From NCBI GenBank assembly GCA_032119595.1, contig JAUMBQ010000004.1, positions 231,062-295,061 of the forward strand: a stretch of DNA of 64,000 nt, read 5' to 3'. Under the pieces are notes generated by a model. That model saw only the letters and a program-made list of their open reading frames with translations. It did no database searches and was not told where the DNA came from. Each line of letters opens with the position of its first letter. Position 1 is the stretch's first letter. Positions 43,976-52,870 of this stretch are shown in pieces. A program made the position numbers and the translations under genes. Source of the DNA: JAGIBJ01 sp032119595 (GTDB lineage Bacteria; Actinomycetota; Thermoleophilia; Solirubrobacterales; Solirubrobacteraceae).

Positions 43976-44644
43976 CTACGCGACCTGCTGCGCCGCATCG
44001 GCGACGGCGCCGGCCGCGAGCCGGTGCCAGGTGACGCGCAGCGTCGCGGGGTCGTGGCCTTCATCCGCGAGGAGATGGTGCACCTGTGCCCCGCTGAGGA
44101 ACGTCAGCAGCGCCGACGACATCACGGATGCGCAATCCGGCGAGTGCCCGGCGAGCCGCAGGAGATAGGCAACGTGGACCCGCGCGGCGACCGCGACAGG
44201 ATGTTGGTCGCCCGCGGTGGACCCAGGGCCGAGTTCGGCGGCGGCAAGGAGCTCGCCATGGCGGACGAGATGGTCGAGGCGGGCATCGCCGAAGGCGATC
44301 AGGCGCTCGAGCGGTGGAGCCCCCGGGCCCAGTGGCGGTGGACCGGCGATGACCGCGTCCTGAAGACGCCGCTCCTCTTCGTCGAGGAGGGCATGGAGCA
44401 GCGAGCTGCGATCGCCGAACCGGCGGAAGACCGTGCCCTTGCCGACCCCGGCCTCCTCGGCGACGGCCTCCATCGTGAGGCCGGCGGCGCCGGAGTGCTC
44501 GATCACGCGCGCGGCAGCGCAGAGCACACGCTCGCGGTTGCGCTGCGCATCGGCACGCAATGGGGGTGCTGGTCCGTCCGCGAGCGGCAGCATCACCGGC
44601 GCGGCCGACGCGGCGGGAGGCTCGGGAGTCGCGGACGAAGTCAC
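43976..44644 (-). CDS. TetR-family transcription regulator
   Basis: A 222-residue repressor. The helix-turn-helix is in RVLCAAARVIEHSGAAGLTMEAVAEEAGVGKGTVFRRFGDRSSLLHAL (residues about 38-90), preceded by a Pro/Ala-rich leader. The C-terminal ligand domain is of the type with DEEERRLQDAVIAGPPPLGPGAPPLERL. GTG 44644 is 7 nt behind a TACCCT -10 box. A 24-bp perfect palindrome 50 bp upstream is a good operator candidate for autoregulation. The lipoprotein gene follows on the same strand 55 bp downstream. Confidence 0.92.
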   Translation of the reverse strand: MTSSATPEPPAASAAPVMLPLADGPAPPLRADAQRNRERVLCAAARVIEHSGAAGLTMEAVAEEAGVGKGTVFRRFGDRSSLLHALLDEEERRLQDAVIAGPPPLGPGAPPLERLIAFGDARLDHLVRHGELLAAAELGPGSTAGDQHPVAVAARVHVAYLLRLAGHSPDCASVMSSALLTFLSGAQVHHLLADEGHDPATLRVTWHRLAAGAVADAAQQVA

Positions 44645-44651
44645 GGATCTC

Positions 44652-44657
44652 AGGGTA
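44652..44657 (-). promoter_or_regulatory. -10 box TACCCT of the TetR gene
   Basis: TANNNT motif 7 nt before GTG 44644. Confidence 0.55.
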
Positions 44658-44693
44658 TCGCGGTCAGCAAACGATGCGAGCGCCCGAGCGCCA

Positions 44694-44717
44694 CGAACCG
44701 GACCATGGTCCGGTTCG
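44694..44717. promoter_or_regulatory. Perfect 24-bp palindrome, candidate TetR operator or terminator
   Basis: Arms CGAACCGGAC and GTCCGGTTCG with CATG between them. It lies 50 bp upstream of the TetR start and 18 bp after the stop of the MASE1-GGDEF-EAL gene, so it may be an operator, a terminator or both. Confidence 0.65.
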
Positions 44718-44734
44718 CTGGAGATCGGCGGTGC

Positions 44735-47308
44735 TTAGGCGGCGTAGCGCGGGTCCGGCACCGTGGCCAGGCCGCGTTGCGTCATCGCAGGCTGAGCAGC
44801 GTAGGCGGCGTCGGGGGCCGGCACGGTCGGCCGAACGCTTTCAGCCGACATAGGCGTCGCATGGTGCGCGGCGCGGTGTGCGGTCGGCGCGACGGCATGC
44901 CCGAGCGGCATATCGGCGCGAGCGCGGGCGCGCTGCTTGGTGAGCCAGCCCGGGAACACGTCGGCAGGCTGGGGACGGGCGAAGAGGTAGCCCTGGAGCT
45001 TCTGGCACCCCATGCGGATGAGCTGCTCGCGCTGGGCCTCGGTCTCGACGCCCTCCGCGATGGTCTCCGTGCCGAGGGCGCGGCTCAGGTAGAGGCTGGC
45101 GTGCACGATGGCGCGGTCGATCCCGTCGACGGCGACGTCATTGACGAAGGCCCGGTCGATCTTGATGCAGGAAACGGGGAGGCGCTGGACCCAGGCGAGC
45201 GACGAGTGGCCGGTGCCAAAGTCGTCGAGCATGGTTTCTACGCCCATCTCGCGGAGCTGGTGGATCCGCAGGATCGTGCGCTCGATGTCTTCGAGCACGA
45301 TGCCCTCGGTGATCTCCACGCGGAGGCGGCTGGCCGGGAGGCCGGAGAGCTGAAGCGCCTCGGCGACATCGTCCACGAAGCCTTCGTCCATGAGCTGAAT
45401 CGGCGACACGTTCACCGACACATCGATCGGGCGACCGGCGACGTGCGGCCATTCCGTCGCGCGGCGGCAGGCCTCGTTGAGGACCCAGCGGCCGATCGGC
45501 AGGATGAGTCCGGTCTCCTCGGCAACGGGGATGAAGTCCATCGGCGGCACGTTCCCGCGCTTCTTGTCGACCCAGCGCAGGAGCGCTTCGGCCGCCACGA
45601 CGGTGCCTTCCTTGGCGGTCACGATCGGCTGGAAGGCAAGCAGGAACTCGCCCTTCTCTACGGCGACGCGCAGGTCCTCGGTCAGCTCCTGGCGCTCACG
45701 GTGGGAGCGCTCCAGGGTCGCGTCGTAGTACCCGATGCGGTGGCCGTCGGCGACGGCGACGACATCGGAGGCGTGGACGGCATGGGCGAGGACGACATCG
45801 GCGGCCTCGCCGGGGAGCCCGACGGTGATGCCAATGCGCGGGTCGACGAAGACCTCGCGGCTCTCGACAGCGAGCGGCTGGTTGAGGGTCTCGATGAGTT
45901 CCTCCGCCATCTCCTGCCGGCGCTGCTGGTCGGCGCCCGTGACCAGGACGGCGAAGCGGTCGAAGCCTGGGCGCGCGATCTGCGCCGTGGAGCCGGCGAT
46001 CGCGCTGATCTTCTCCGTCAGCGAGGTGACGAGGTGATGGGTGTCTTTCTTGCTGAGCGCCGCGGCGACCTGGCGGAGTCCGGCGAACCGGACGATCAGG
46101 GTCGTGACTTCGCGGCCGCGGGCCTCAAGGAGGGCGATGTCGAGCAGCTCGATCAGGTGTGGCTCGTTCGGCAGGCCGCTCGGCTGGTCATGCATGGCGA
46201 GGTGGCGCAGGTCGCGCTGCGTGCGTCCCCGCTCGGAGACGACCGCGCCGACGATCAGAGAGACCGTCGTGCCGGTGAGCAGGAAGGCCTGGATCCCAGC
46301 GAAGGAGCCATCATCGGCGAGGCCGGTAAGCAGGAGTGCGGACGAGGCGGCCCAGACGAAGCCACCCAGGACGGCGCCAGCGACGCCGTAGCGCAGGGCG
46401 AGCCACACGAGCGGCAGGGTCGCAATGGCGCGGAGATCTTGTCCGCCGCTGAGGTAGACGAGTGGCGTGAGGACGACGAGGACCGCGAGCGCGGCAAGGG
46501 CCTCTGGCTTCAGGAAGCTCCTGGAGGGCAGGACGCCGCGGGGGCCGAACCGCCGGAAGCCGGTCGCGGCAACGATGAGCACGGGAGCGATGGCCGCGAC
46601 GCCGATGGCATCGCCGAGGATGAAGGGTGCGGTCATCGCGAGGTACGTGGTGCCGGCGGGCGTGAGGTTCAGGGCGAAGAGGCTGCCGACGAACAACCCG
46701 GCGACGATGATCGGCACGGCCAGGACGGCTACGGCGAGGAACCACCAGGCGTCATTGACGCGGCTGAACGGACGCTCGGTGTCGATCGCCCCGCGGATGA
46801 TGAGGCCAGCGGCGGAATACCCGGCGGTCATGAGGACCGAGTAGGAGAGGGTGACAAGGGGCGGAGCCCCATCGATGAAGGCGGTAGCGAGCGTCGCGAT
46901 GGCCGTGGGGGCGATCCACCTCGGACCTCCGAGGATGATCGCCGCGACCACGAGGCCGGCGGCGGGATACCACGGGGTGATGCCGTTGGCGTCCGCGAGG
47001 CTCATGCCCCACTGGGCCAGCGCGATGAAGGCGATCACGTACACGGCCATGGCGCCGAGCACGGTCGGCGACGGGCTCTGGATGCTGGGTGCTCCCGGTG
47101 CCTTGCTCAGGCGCGTCCGCGTGCCTTTGGTCTTGGCCGGCGTTGCCGTCGAAGAATCTTCGCCCTTGGAGCGCTTCGGGGCCCTGGGCTTCAGCAGGCC
47201 CTTGGGCGTCTTCCGTGCGGACTTCGCAGCGGGAAGCGTCGACGGAGCCGGCTTGGCAGACGGCGGAGGGACGCTGTGCAGAGCTGTTGAGGTGGGCGTT
47301 GATTCCAT
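44735..47308 (-). CDS. MASE1-GGDEF-EAL protein, probable c-di-GMP phosphodiesterase
   Basis: An 857-residue membrane protein. After a basic, disordered 80-residue N-terminus come eight or so membrane segments of the MASE1 sensor (QWGMSLADANGITPWYPAAGLVVAAIILGG), then a GGDEF domain and an EAL domain. The cyclase motif is degenerate: RPGFDRFAVLV stands where GGDEF should be, so no cyclase activity is expected. The EAL part is complete (AAEALLRW, NVSPIQL, EITEG, LDDFGTGHSS, IKIDRAFV, AEGVETEAQ). The C-terminal 70 residues are low complexity. ATG 47308 starts a 310-bp gap shared with divergent lhr. Confidence 0.92.
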   Translation of the reverse strand: MESTPTSTALHSVPPPSAKPAPSTLPAAKSARKTPKGLLKPRAPKRSKGEDSSTATPAKTKGTRTRLSKAPGAPSIQSPSPTVLGAMAVYVIAFIALAQWGMSLADANGITPWYPAAGLVVAAIILGGPRWIAPTAIATLATAFIDGAPPLVTLSYSVLMTAGYSAAGLIIRGAIDTERPFSRVNDAWWFLAVAVLAVPIIVAGLFVGSLFALNLTPAGTTYLAMTAPFILGDAIGVAAIAPVLIVAATGFRRFGPRGVLPSRSFLKPEALAALAVLVVLTPLVYLSGGQDLRAIATLPLVWLALRYGVAGAVLGGFVWAASSALLLTGLADDGSFAGIQAFLLTGTTVSLIVGAVVSERGRTQRDLRHLAMHDQPSGLPNEPHLIELLDIALLEARGREVTTLIVRFAGLRQVAAALSKKDTHHLVTSLTEKISAIAGSTAQIARPGFDRFAVLVTGADQQRRQEMAEELIETLNQPLAVESREVFVDPRIGITVGLPGEAADVVLAHAVHASDVVAVADGHRIGYYDATLERSHRERQELTEDLRVAVEKGEFLLAFQPIVTAKEGTVVAAEALLRWVDKKRGNVPPMDFIPVAEETGLILPIGRWVLNEACRRATEWPHVAGRPIDVSVNVSPIQLMDEGFVDDVAEALQLSGLPASRLRVEITEGIVLEDIERTILRIHQLREMGVETMLDDFGTGHSSLAWVQRLPVSCIKIDRAFVNDVAVDGIDRAIVHASLYLSRALGTETIAEGVETEAQREQLIRMGCQKLQGYLFARPQPADVFPGWLTKQRARARADMPLGHAVAPTAHRAAHHATPMSAESVRPTVPAPDAAYAAQPAMTQRGLATVPDPRYAA

Positions 47309-47606
47309 GGTGTGCCGGGAAGATGGGCGGTGGGTCCAGGTCGCGCCTCCGTGGCGCGGCCCCGCTGCCGAAGCAGCCGTTGCCCAACTTCTCGGCAACT
47401 GGTTGGCCCAGCTAAACCCTCGTGGCCAACTGCTGGACGGTCCATGCCGGGTCCATGCGCAAGTCCACAACCGGACATACACGATGTGCTGTTGCGCCAA
47501 AACGGGCGCGCCTCGGGCGTAGGAGTGAGCAATGGTGTCCGGTGCGCCCGGCAGCGTTGCGTGCCCGCGACCGGTGCATACCGCGGCTCGGTAGGGCGCG
47601 GGCTCG
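47309..47606. other. Divergent intergenic region before lhr
   Basis: A gap of about 300 bp between the divergent GGDEF-EAL and lhr starts. I see no gene. The word GTCCATGC occurs twice near 47440-47455, and the right edge holds the lhr -10 box. No other clear regulatory structure. Confidence 0.6.
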
Positions 47607-47612
47607 TAGGCT
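47607..47612 (+). promoter_or_regulatory. -10 box TAGGCT of lhr
   Basis: TANNNT motif 6 nt before ATG 47619. Confidence 0.6.
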
Positions 47613-47618
47613 GAAGGC

Positions 47619-50600
47619 ATGGCCACCCGCGATCGCACCGACCGGCCAGGCCCCCCGGAATCGGCGTCGGACGCGATGGCGGGTTTCACCGCACCCGTGC
47701 GCGACTGGTTCGGCCGGGCGTTCGTTGCTCCGACCAAGGTGCAGCAGGCGGCCTGGCCCGCGATCGCCAGTGGCGAGCACGTGCTCATCAGTGCACCGAC
47801 CGGTGCCGGCAAGACCCTCGCCGCGTTTCTCTGGGCCCTAGATCGCCTCGCGGCCTCACCACAAGGCGACGAGGACCGCAAGGTGCGGGTCGTCTACGTC
47901 AGCCCGCTCAAGGCGCTCTCATACGACGTTGAGCGCAACCTCCGCGCGCCGCTCGCCGGCATTCAGCAGGCCACCGGCGCCGAGCTCGAGGTCGGTCTGC
48001 GGACCGGCGACACCTCGCAGAAGGAGCGCGCGCGCATGCTCCGGCGTGCGCCCGACATCCTCATCACGACCCCCGAGTCGCTGTATCTCCTGCTCACCTC
48101 GCGTGCGCAAGAGCTGCTCACCCACGTGGAGGCCGTGATCGTCGATGAGATCCACGCCGTGGCCGGGACGAAGCGGGGCGCTCACATGGCGCTGACGATG
48201 GAGCGACTCGTCGCCAAGCAGCGCTGGCACCACCTTGATCCCGCCGACGCGCGCCTGCCCGGTGGCGTACCGCTCCCCGGCGGCACGGAACGCCTGAAGA
48301 AGCTTGTGAGTTCCGGGCCGCAGCGGGTGGGCCTGTCCGCGACGCAGCGCCCGCTGGAGGAGATCGGCCGGTTCCTGGTCGGCGGCAACCGCGCGTGCGA
48401 GGTGATTGAGACCGGCGAACGCAAGAAGCTCGACCTCAAGATCCACGTGCCCGTGGAGTCGATGGTCGAGCCGGAGCAGACCACCGATCAACTCGACCCG
48501 CTCGCGCCGCATCCAGCCCCCGGCGGCGAGTCGACCCGCAAGTCGATCTGGCCTGCGATCTACCCGGAGATCCTGGATCTCGTGGAGCAGCATCGCTCGA
48601 CGCTCGTGTTCGTGAACAACCGCCGGCTGGCCGAACGCGTCGCGCTGCGGATCAACGAGCTTGCGCGCGATCGCAAGGATGCCGCCGAGGAAGCGGCGCG
48701 TAACGCGGAGATCGCGCCGGGGATCGTCGCGAGCGATCTCGTTGCCGACGACGGGGAGATCGTCGACGGCGTCGCGCGCGCGGCCGATCCGCTGGCGACC
48801 CCGGCCGGCGCGGCGCTGTCGTTGCCGGGGCCGGGGCCGGGGCCGTCGTACCCCGAACCCGGCCGCGGCCCCGCGTATCAAGGCGCCGCACTGCCGGAGA
48901 TCGCGCGGGCGCACCATGGCTCGCTCGCGCGCGAGGAACGGCAGGTGGTGGAGGAGCTGCTCAAGAGTGGCGAGTTGCCGTGCCTGGTCGCGACGAGTTC
49001 GCTGGAGCTCGGCATCGACATGGGCGCCGTCGATCTCGTGATCCAGATCGAGTCGCCCAAGTCGGTGTCGCGCGGGCTGCAGCGGATCGGCCGCGCCGGC
49101 CACACCGTCGACCAGACCGCCAAGGGCCGGATCTTCCCGAAGTTCCGTGCCGACTTGCTTGAGTGCGCGGTCGTTGCGTCGCGGATGCGGACCGGGTCGA
49201 TTGAGACCACGACGATCCCGCGCAACCCACTGGACGTGCTCGCGCAGCAGATCGTTGCGATCGTCGCGGCGGCCGACACATCGGTCGCTTCGCGGCGCAA
49301 GACGGTGAGCGAATCCGAGGAGGGCGAGGAGGAGGCAAGCGCCGACTCCGTGCTCGTCGACGACGTGGAGGCCCTCGTCCGGCGGGCCTACCCGTTCCGT
49401 GAGCTGCCGCGTTCGTCGTTCGAGGCGGTGCTCGACCTGCTCGATGGCCGATATCCGTCAGCCGAGTTCAGTGAGCTGCGCCCGAGGCTCGTCTGGGACC
49501 GCGTTGCCGGCACGCTTCGGGCCCGAAAGGGTGCACGAATGCTGGCGATCGTCAATGCCGGCACCATCCCGGACCGCGGCCTGTACATGGTGGTGCTGCC
49601 GGACGGCCGGCGCGTCGGCGAGCTCGACGAGGAGATGGTCCACGAGGCGCGAGCGGGGCAGACGTTCCTGCTCGGCGCCTCCAGCTGGCGGATCGAGGAG
49701 ATTCAGCGCGACCGCGTCGTGGTGACGCCTGCTCCGGGCGTGCCGGGCGCGATTCCGTTCTGGCGCGGAGACTCGGTTGGGCGGCCGAGGGAACTCGGGG
49801 AGGCGATCGGCAAGTTCGCGCGCGAGGCCGTCGACGCCGACCCGGTGGCACTGGCCGGGGAATACGACCTCGACGAGCGTGCTGCCAGGAACCTCGTGGA
49901 GTACCTGCGCGAGCAGCGCGACGCGACCACCGTCATCCCGAGCGACCGCACCTTGGTTTTGGAGCGGTTCCGGGATGAGATCGGCGACTGGCGGCTCGTG
50001 CTCCTCTCGCCGCTCGGCGGACGCGTGCACGCCGCCTGGGCGTTGGCGATCGGCGCGCGCATCCGCGAGGACTTGGGCCTGGAGTCCGACGTGATCTGGA
50101 GCGACGAGGGGCTCATCCTCCACCTCCCGGACTCCGACGACGTGCCTACCGCCGACCTCATCCTGATCGAGCCCGAACAGCTTGAGGAACTCGTCGTGCG
50201 CGAACTCGGAGCCAGTGCGCTCTTCGGGTCCCGCTTCCGCGAAAACGCCGCCCGCGCATTGCTGCTCCCGCGGGCCTATCCGGGACGCCGCACGCCGCTG
50301 TGGCAGCAGCGACTCAAAGCGCAGAACCTGCTCGAGGTGGCCCGGCGCCACCCGCAGTTCCCGATCGTCCTGGAGACGTATCGAGAGTGCCTGCAGGACG
50401 TGCTCGACGTCCCCGGGCTCACGGAGATCCTCACGAAGCTGCGCACGCGCGAGTTGGGGCTCGTCGAGGTCGAGACCGACCGGGCCTCCCCGATGGCCAG
50501 CTCGCTGCTCTTCGACTACGTCGCGACGTACATGTATGAGGGCGACCAGCCCAACGCCGAGCGCCGCGCCGCTGCGCTGTCGCTCGACCGCGACCTGCTC

Positions 50601-52823
50601 GCGGAGCTGCTGGGCCAGGAGGAACTCCGGGATCTCCTCGATGCCCGGGCCGTGGGGCAGGTCGAGGACGACCTCCAGCACCGTTCCCCTCGCGCTCGCG
50701 CGCGAGGCGCCGACGAGCTGCAGGAGGTGCTCCGGCACGTCGGTGACCTCAGCGTGGCGGAAGTTGGCGAGCGCGTCACGGCCCTTGAGGTCGTCGCGCC
50801 CTTCGGCGCAGACGGGGAGATCGTTGACGACGGGGAGCTCGCCGAGGAGGACGGCGGTCCGGCACCAAAGCTCGCGCCGGGCGGGGTGGCGCGTGCCGAG
50901 GAACTCCTGGCGGAGCTGGCCGAGGACCGTCGCGCGGTGGCCGTGCGCATCGGCGGCCAGGAGCGCTGGATCGCGACCGACGACGCTGGCCTGTATCGCG
51001 ACGCCCTTGGCGTCGTGCCGCCGAGTTACCTGCCGCAGCGGCTGCTGGAGCCGGTGGAGAACGCGTTCGAGCAGCTCCTGGAGCGCTTCGCCGCGACCCA
51101 CTCACCGTTCACGACCGCCGAGGTTCACGGCCGCTACTTCGTCGACCCGGCCGCGGTGCTTGCGGGCCTGGAGGCACGCGGCGCCCTGGTGCGTGGCGAG
51201 CTGCGGCCCGGAGGAACGGGCCGCGAGTGGTGTGATCCCGAGGTGCTGCGGCGGCTGCGCCGGGCATCGCTGGCGTCGCTGCGGGAAGAGATCGAGCCGT
51301 CGGATCAGCGGGCGCTTGCCGCGTTCCTGCCGAGCTGGCACGGGATCGACCGGCACGCGGCGGCCGGCGCCGGCCCCGATCGCCTGCGCGACATCCTTGT
51401 CCCGCTGCAGGGCCTTGCGCTGCCGGTGGCGGCTTGGGAATCAACGGTGTTGCCGCGGCGGATCGGCGCCTATTCGCAGTCGTGGATGGATCAGCTCATG
51501 GCCAGCGGCGAACTCATCTGGGTCGGCGCGGGCGCGCTGGGCCGGGATTCGGGGCGTGTCGCGTTGTACTTCCGCGAGGACGCGCCGCTCTTGGGCCGGC
51601 CGATCGTGCCGGGGCAGCCGCGCGGCATCGACCCGCCGGAGGGCGCCCTGCACGACAAGCTTCGGGCGCGCCTCGCGGCCGGCGCATGCTTCTTCACCGA
51701 CCTTCTCGTCGCCGCCGACTCCCCAGCGAGCGAACTGCACGAGGCGCTGTGGGATCTCGTGTGGGCCGGCGAGGTGACCAACGACGCGTTCCAGCCGTTG
51801 CGGGCGGGCAAGAAGTCGGAAGCTGGTCGCGTGCGGCAGGCGGCCGCAGCGACGGCGGGACGGCGGCGCTTCTCGCAGCGACGCGGCTCGGCGCCCGCGC
51901 AGTCGATCGGCCGCTGGTCGCTGGCGGCGCCGCTGTTTGACCCGGAGCCGCCCCGCCGCGACCACGACCGTGCGCTGGCCGAGCTGCTCCTGGAGCGCCA
52001 CGGGCTCGTGACCCGCGAACTCGTCCTCGCCGAGGGCGTGCCCGGCGGGTTCAGTGCGCTGTACCCGGCGTTCACCGACCTCGAAACGCTTGGCGTCTGC
52101 CGCCGTGGCTACTTCGTCGAAGGCCTCGGTGGCGCGCAGTTCGCGCTGCCGGGCGCCGTCGATCGCCTGCGCGCGTTCGAGCAGAACACGCTGGAGCGTC
52201 GCCCGCCGGTGGTGCTCGGTGCGGTCGATCCGGCCCAGCCGTACGGCGCCTCGCTGCCGTGGCCGAAGCGCGGCGACGACGGGTTCTCCCATCCGGTCGG
52301 GGTGGCGACTGGCGCCACTGGCTCAGCGGGATCCACCCGTTCCGGCGGCTCCGTGAGTGGTACGCCAGCGAGCGGTCCGGGATCGCCGAACTTCGGCAAG
52401 ATCGGCGGCGTGGCGGCACCGGCCAAGGCGGCCAAGGCCAAGAAGCCGGTCAAGGCGGCGATGTCGCCGGCCGAGGTCCGCGCGGCCGTGCAGGCCGATC
52501 GCTCCGACGATCCGGGCCGCGCGAGCGGTGGTCGCCCCCGCGGGCCGCAGCGCGTCGCGGGCGCCGACGTGGTGCTGGTCGGCGGCGAGCCGATCGTCTA
52601 CCTCGAGCGATCGCTCAAGGGCATCCTGGTCCTCGTCGACGAGGCCGACGAGCGTCTCGCTCCGGCCCTGCGGGCGCTGGTCGACCATGCTCGCACCCAT
52701 CGCAAGCGCCTCCAGCTCGAGCGCATCGACGGCGAGCCGGCCCATGGCCACTGGCTCTCGACCATGCTCGTCGACGCCGGCCTGGCGATGGGCCCCAAGC
52801 GCTTCACGATCGGCCCGGGGTAG
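47619..52823 (+). CDS. lhr: Large helicase-related protein Lhr
   Basis: A 1734-residue superfamily 2 helicase, longer than the roughly 1500 of most actinobacterial Lhr proteins. It translocates 3' to 5' and unwinds RNA-DNA hybrids; in mycobacteria it is DNA-damage induced. Motifs: Walker A APTGAGKT (about 60), DEIH in VIVDEIHAVAG (about 176), SAT-like GLSATQRPL, LGIDMGAVDLVIQIESPKS and QRIGRAGH. The first helicase domain is followed by the winged-helix and Lhr-core domains; the large C-terminal region includes the AlkZ-like part. Insertions at about 385-420 (LPGPGPGPSYPEPGRGP) and near 1590 (Ala/Lys rich) explain the length. Leaderless start. Confidence 0.95.
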   Translation: MATRDRTDRPGPPESASDAMAGFTAPVRDWFGRAFVAPTKVQQAAWPAIASGEHVLISAPTGAGKTLAAFLWALDRLAASPQGDEDRKVRVVYVSPLKALSYDVERNLRAPLAGIQQATGAELEVGLRTGDTSQKERARMLRRAPDILITTPESLYLLLTSRAQELLTHVEAVIVDEIHAVAGTKRGAHMALTMERLVAKQRWHHLDPADARLPGGVPLPGGTERLKKLVSSGPQRVGLSATQRPLEEIGRFLVGGNRACEVIETGERKKLDLKIHVPVESMVEPEQTTDQLDPLAPHPAPGGESTRKSIWPAIYPEILDLVEQHRSTLVFVNNRRLAERVALRINELARDRKDAAEEAARNAEIAPGIVASDLVADDGEIVDGVARAADPLATPAGAALSLPGPGPGPSYPEPGRGPAYQGAALPEIARAHHGSLAREERQVVEELLKSGELPCLVATSSLELGIDMGAVDLVIQIESPKSVSRGLQRIGRAGHTVDQTAKGRIFPKFRADLLECAVVASRMRTGSIETTTIPRNPLDVLAQQIVAIVAAADTSVASRRKTVSESEEGEEEASADSVLVDDVEALVRRAYPFRELPRSSFEAVLDLLDGRYPSAEFSELRPRLVWDRVAGTLRARKGARMLAIVNAGTIPDRGLYMVVLPDGRRVGELDEEMVHEARAGQTFLLGASSWRIEEIQRDRVVVTPAPGVPGAIPFWRGDSVGRPRELGEAIGKFAREAVDADPVALAGEYDLDERAARNLVEYLREQRDATTVIPSDRTLVLERFRDEIGDWRLVLLSPLGGRVHAAWALAIGARIREDLGLESDVIWSDEGLILHLPDSDDVPTADLILIEPEQLEELVVRELGASALFGSRFRENAARALLLPRAYPGRRTPLWQQRLKAQNLLEVARRHPQFPIVLETYRECLQDVLDVPGLTEILTKLRTRELGLVEVETDRASPMASSLLFDYVATYMYEGDQPNAERRAAALSLDRDLLAELLGQEELRDLLDARAVGQVEDDLQHRSPRARARGADELQEVLRHVGDLSVAEVGERVTALEVVAPFGADGEIVDDGELAEEDGGPAPKLAPGGVARAEELLAELAEDRRAVAVRIGGQERWIATDDAGLYRDALGVVPPSYLPQRLLEPVENAFEQLLERFAATHSPFTTAEVHGRYFVDPAAVLAGLEARGALVRGELRPGGTGREWCDPEVLRRLRRASLASLREEIEPSDQRALAAFLPSWHGIDRHAAAGAGPDRLRDILVPLQGLALPVAAWESTVLPRRIGAYSQSWMDQLMASGELIWVGAGALGRDSGRVALYFREDAPLLGRPIVPGQPRGIDPPEGALHDKLRARLAAGACFFTDLLVAADSPASELHEALWDLVWAGEVTNDAFQPLRAGKKSEAGRVRQAAAATAGRRRFSQRRGSAPAQSIGRWSLAAPLFDPEPPRRDHDRALAELLLERHGLVTRELVLAEGVPGGFSALYPAFTDLETLGVCRRGYFVEGLGGAQFALPGAVDRLRAFEQNTLERRPPVVLGAVDPAQPYGASLPWPKRGDDGFSHPVGVATGATGSAGSTRSGGSVSGTPASGPGSPNFGKIGGVAAPAKAAKAKKPVKAAMSPAEVRAAVQADRSDDPGRASGGRPRGPQRVAGADVVLVGGEPIVYLERSLKGILVLVDEADERLAPALRALVDHARTHRKRLQLERIDGEPAHGHWLSTMLVDAGLAMGPKRFTIGPG

Positions 52824-52827
52824 TCGG

Positions 52828-52854
52828 CTGCCGCCGGCGCTCGGCCGGCGGCAG
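52828..52854. terminator. Hairpin between convergent lhr and secreted-protein genes
   Basis: 11-bp perfect stem CTGCCGCCGGC / GCCGGCGGCAG with a 5-nt loop, 5 bp past the lhr stop and 17 bp past the other stop. Confidence 0.8.
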
Positions 52855-52870
52855 CGTCAGACCGCTGGAC

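Noticed and set aside
43820..47290. 1156-codon open frame antisense to the MASE1-GGDEF-EAL gene
   Set aside because: High-GC codon bias opens this frame as a shadow; its composition (Gly, Arg, Asp, Glu with no motifs) is not protein-like, and the other strand has clear EAL motifs.
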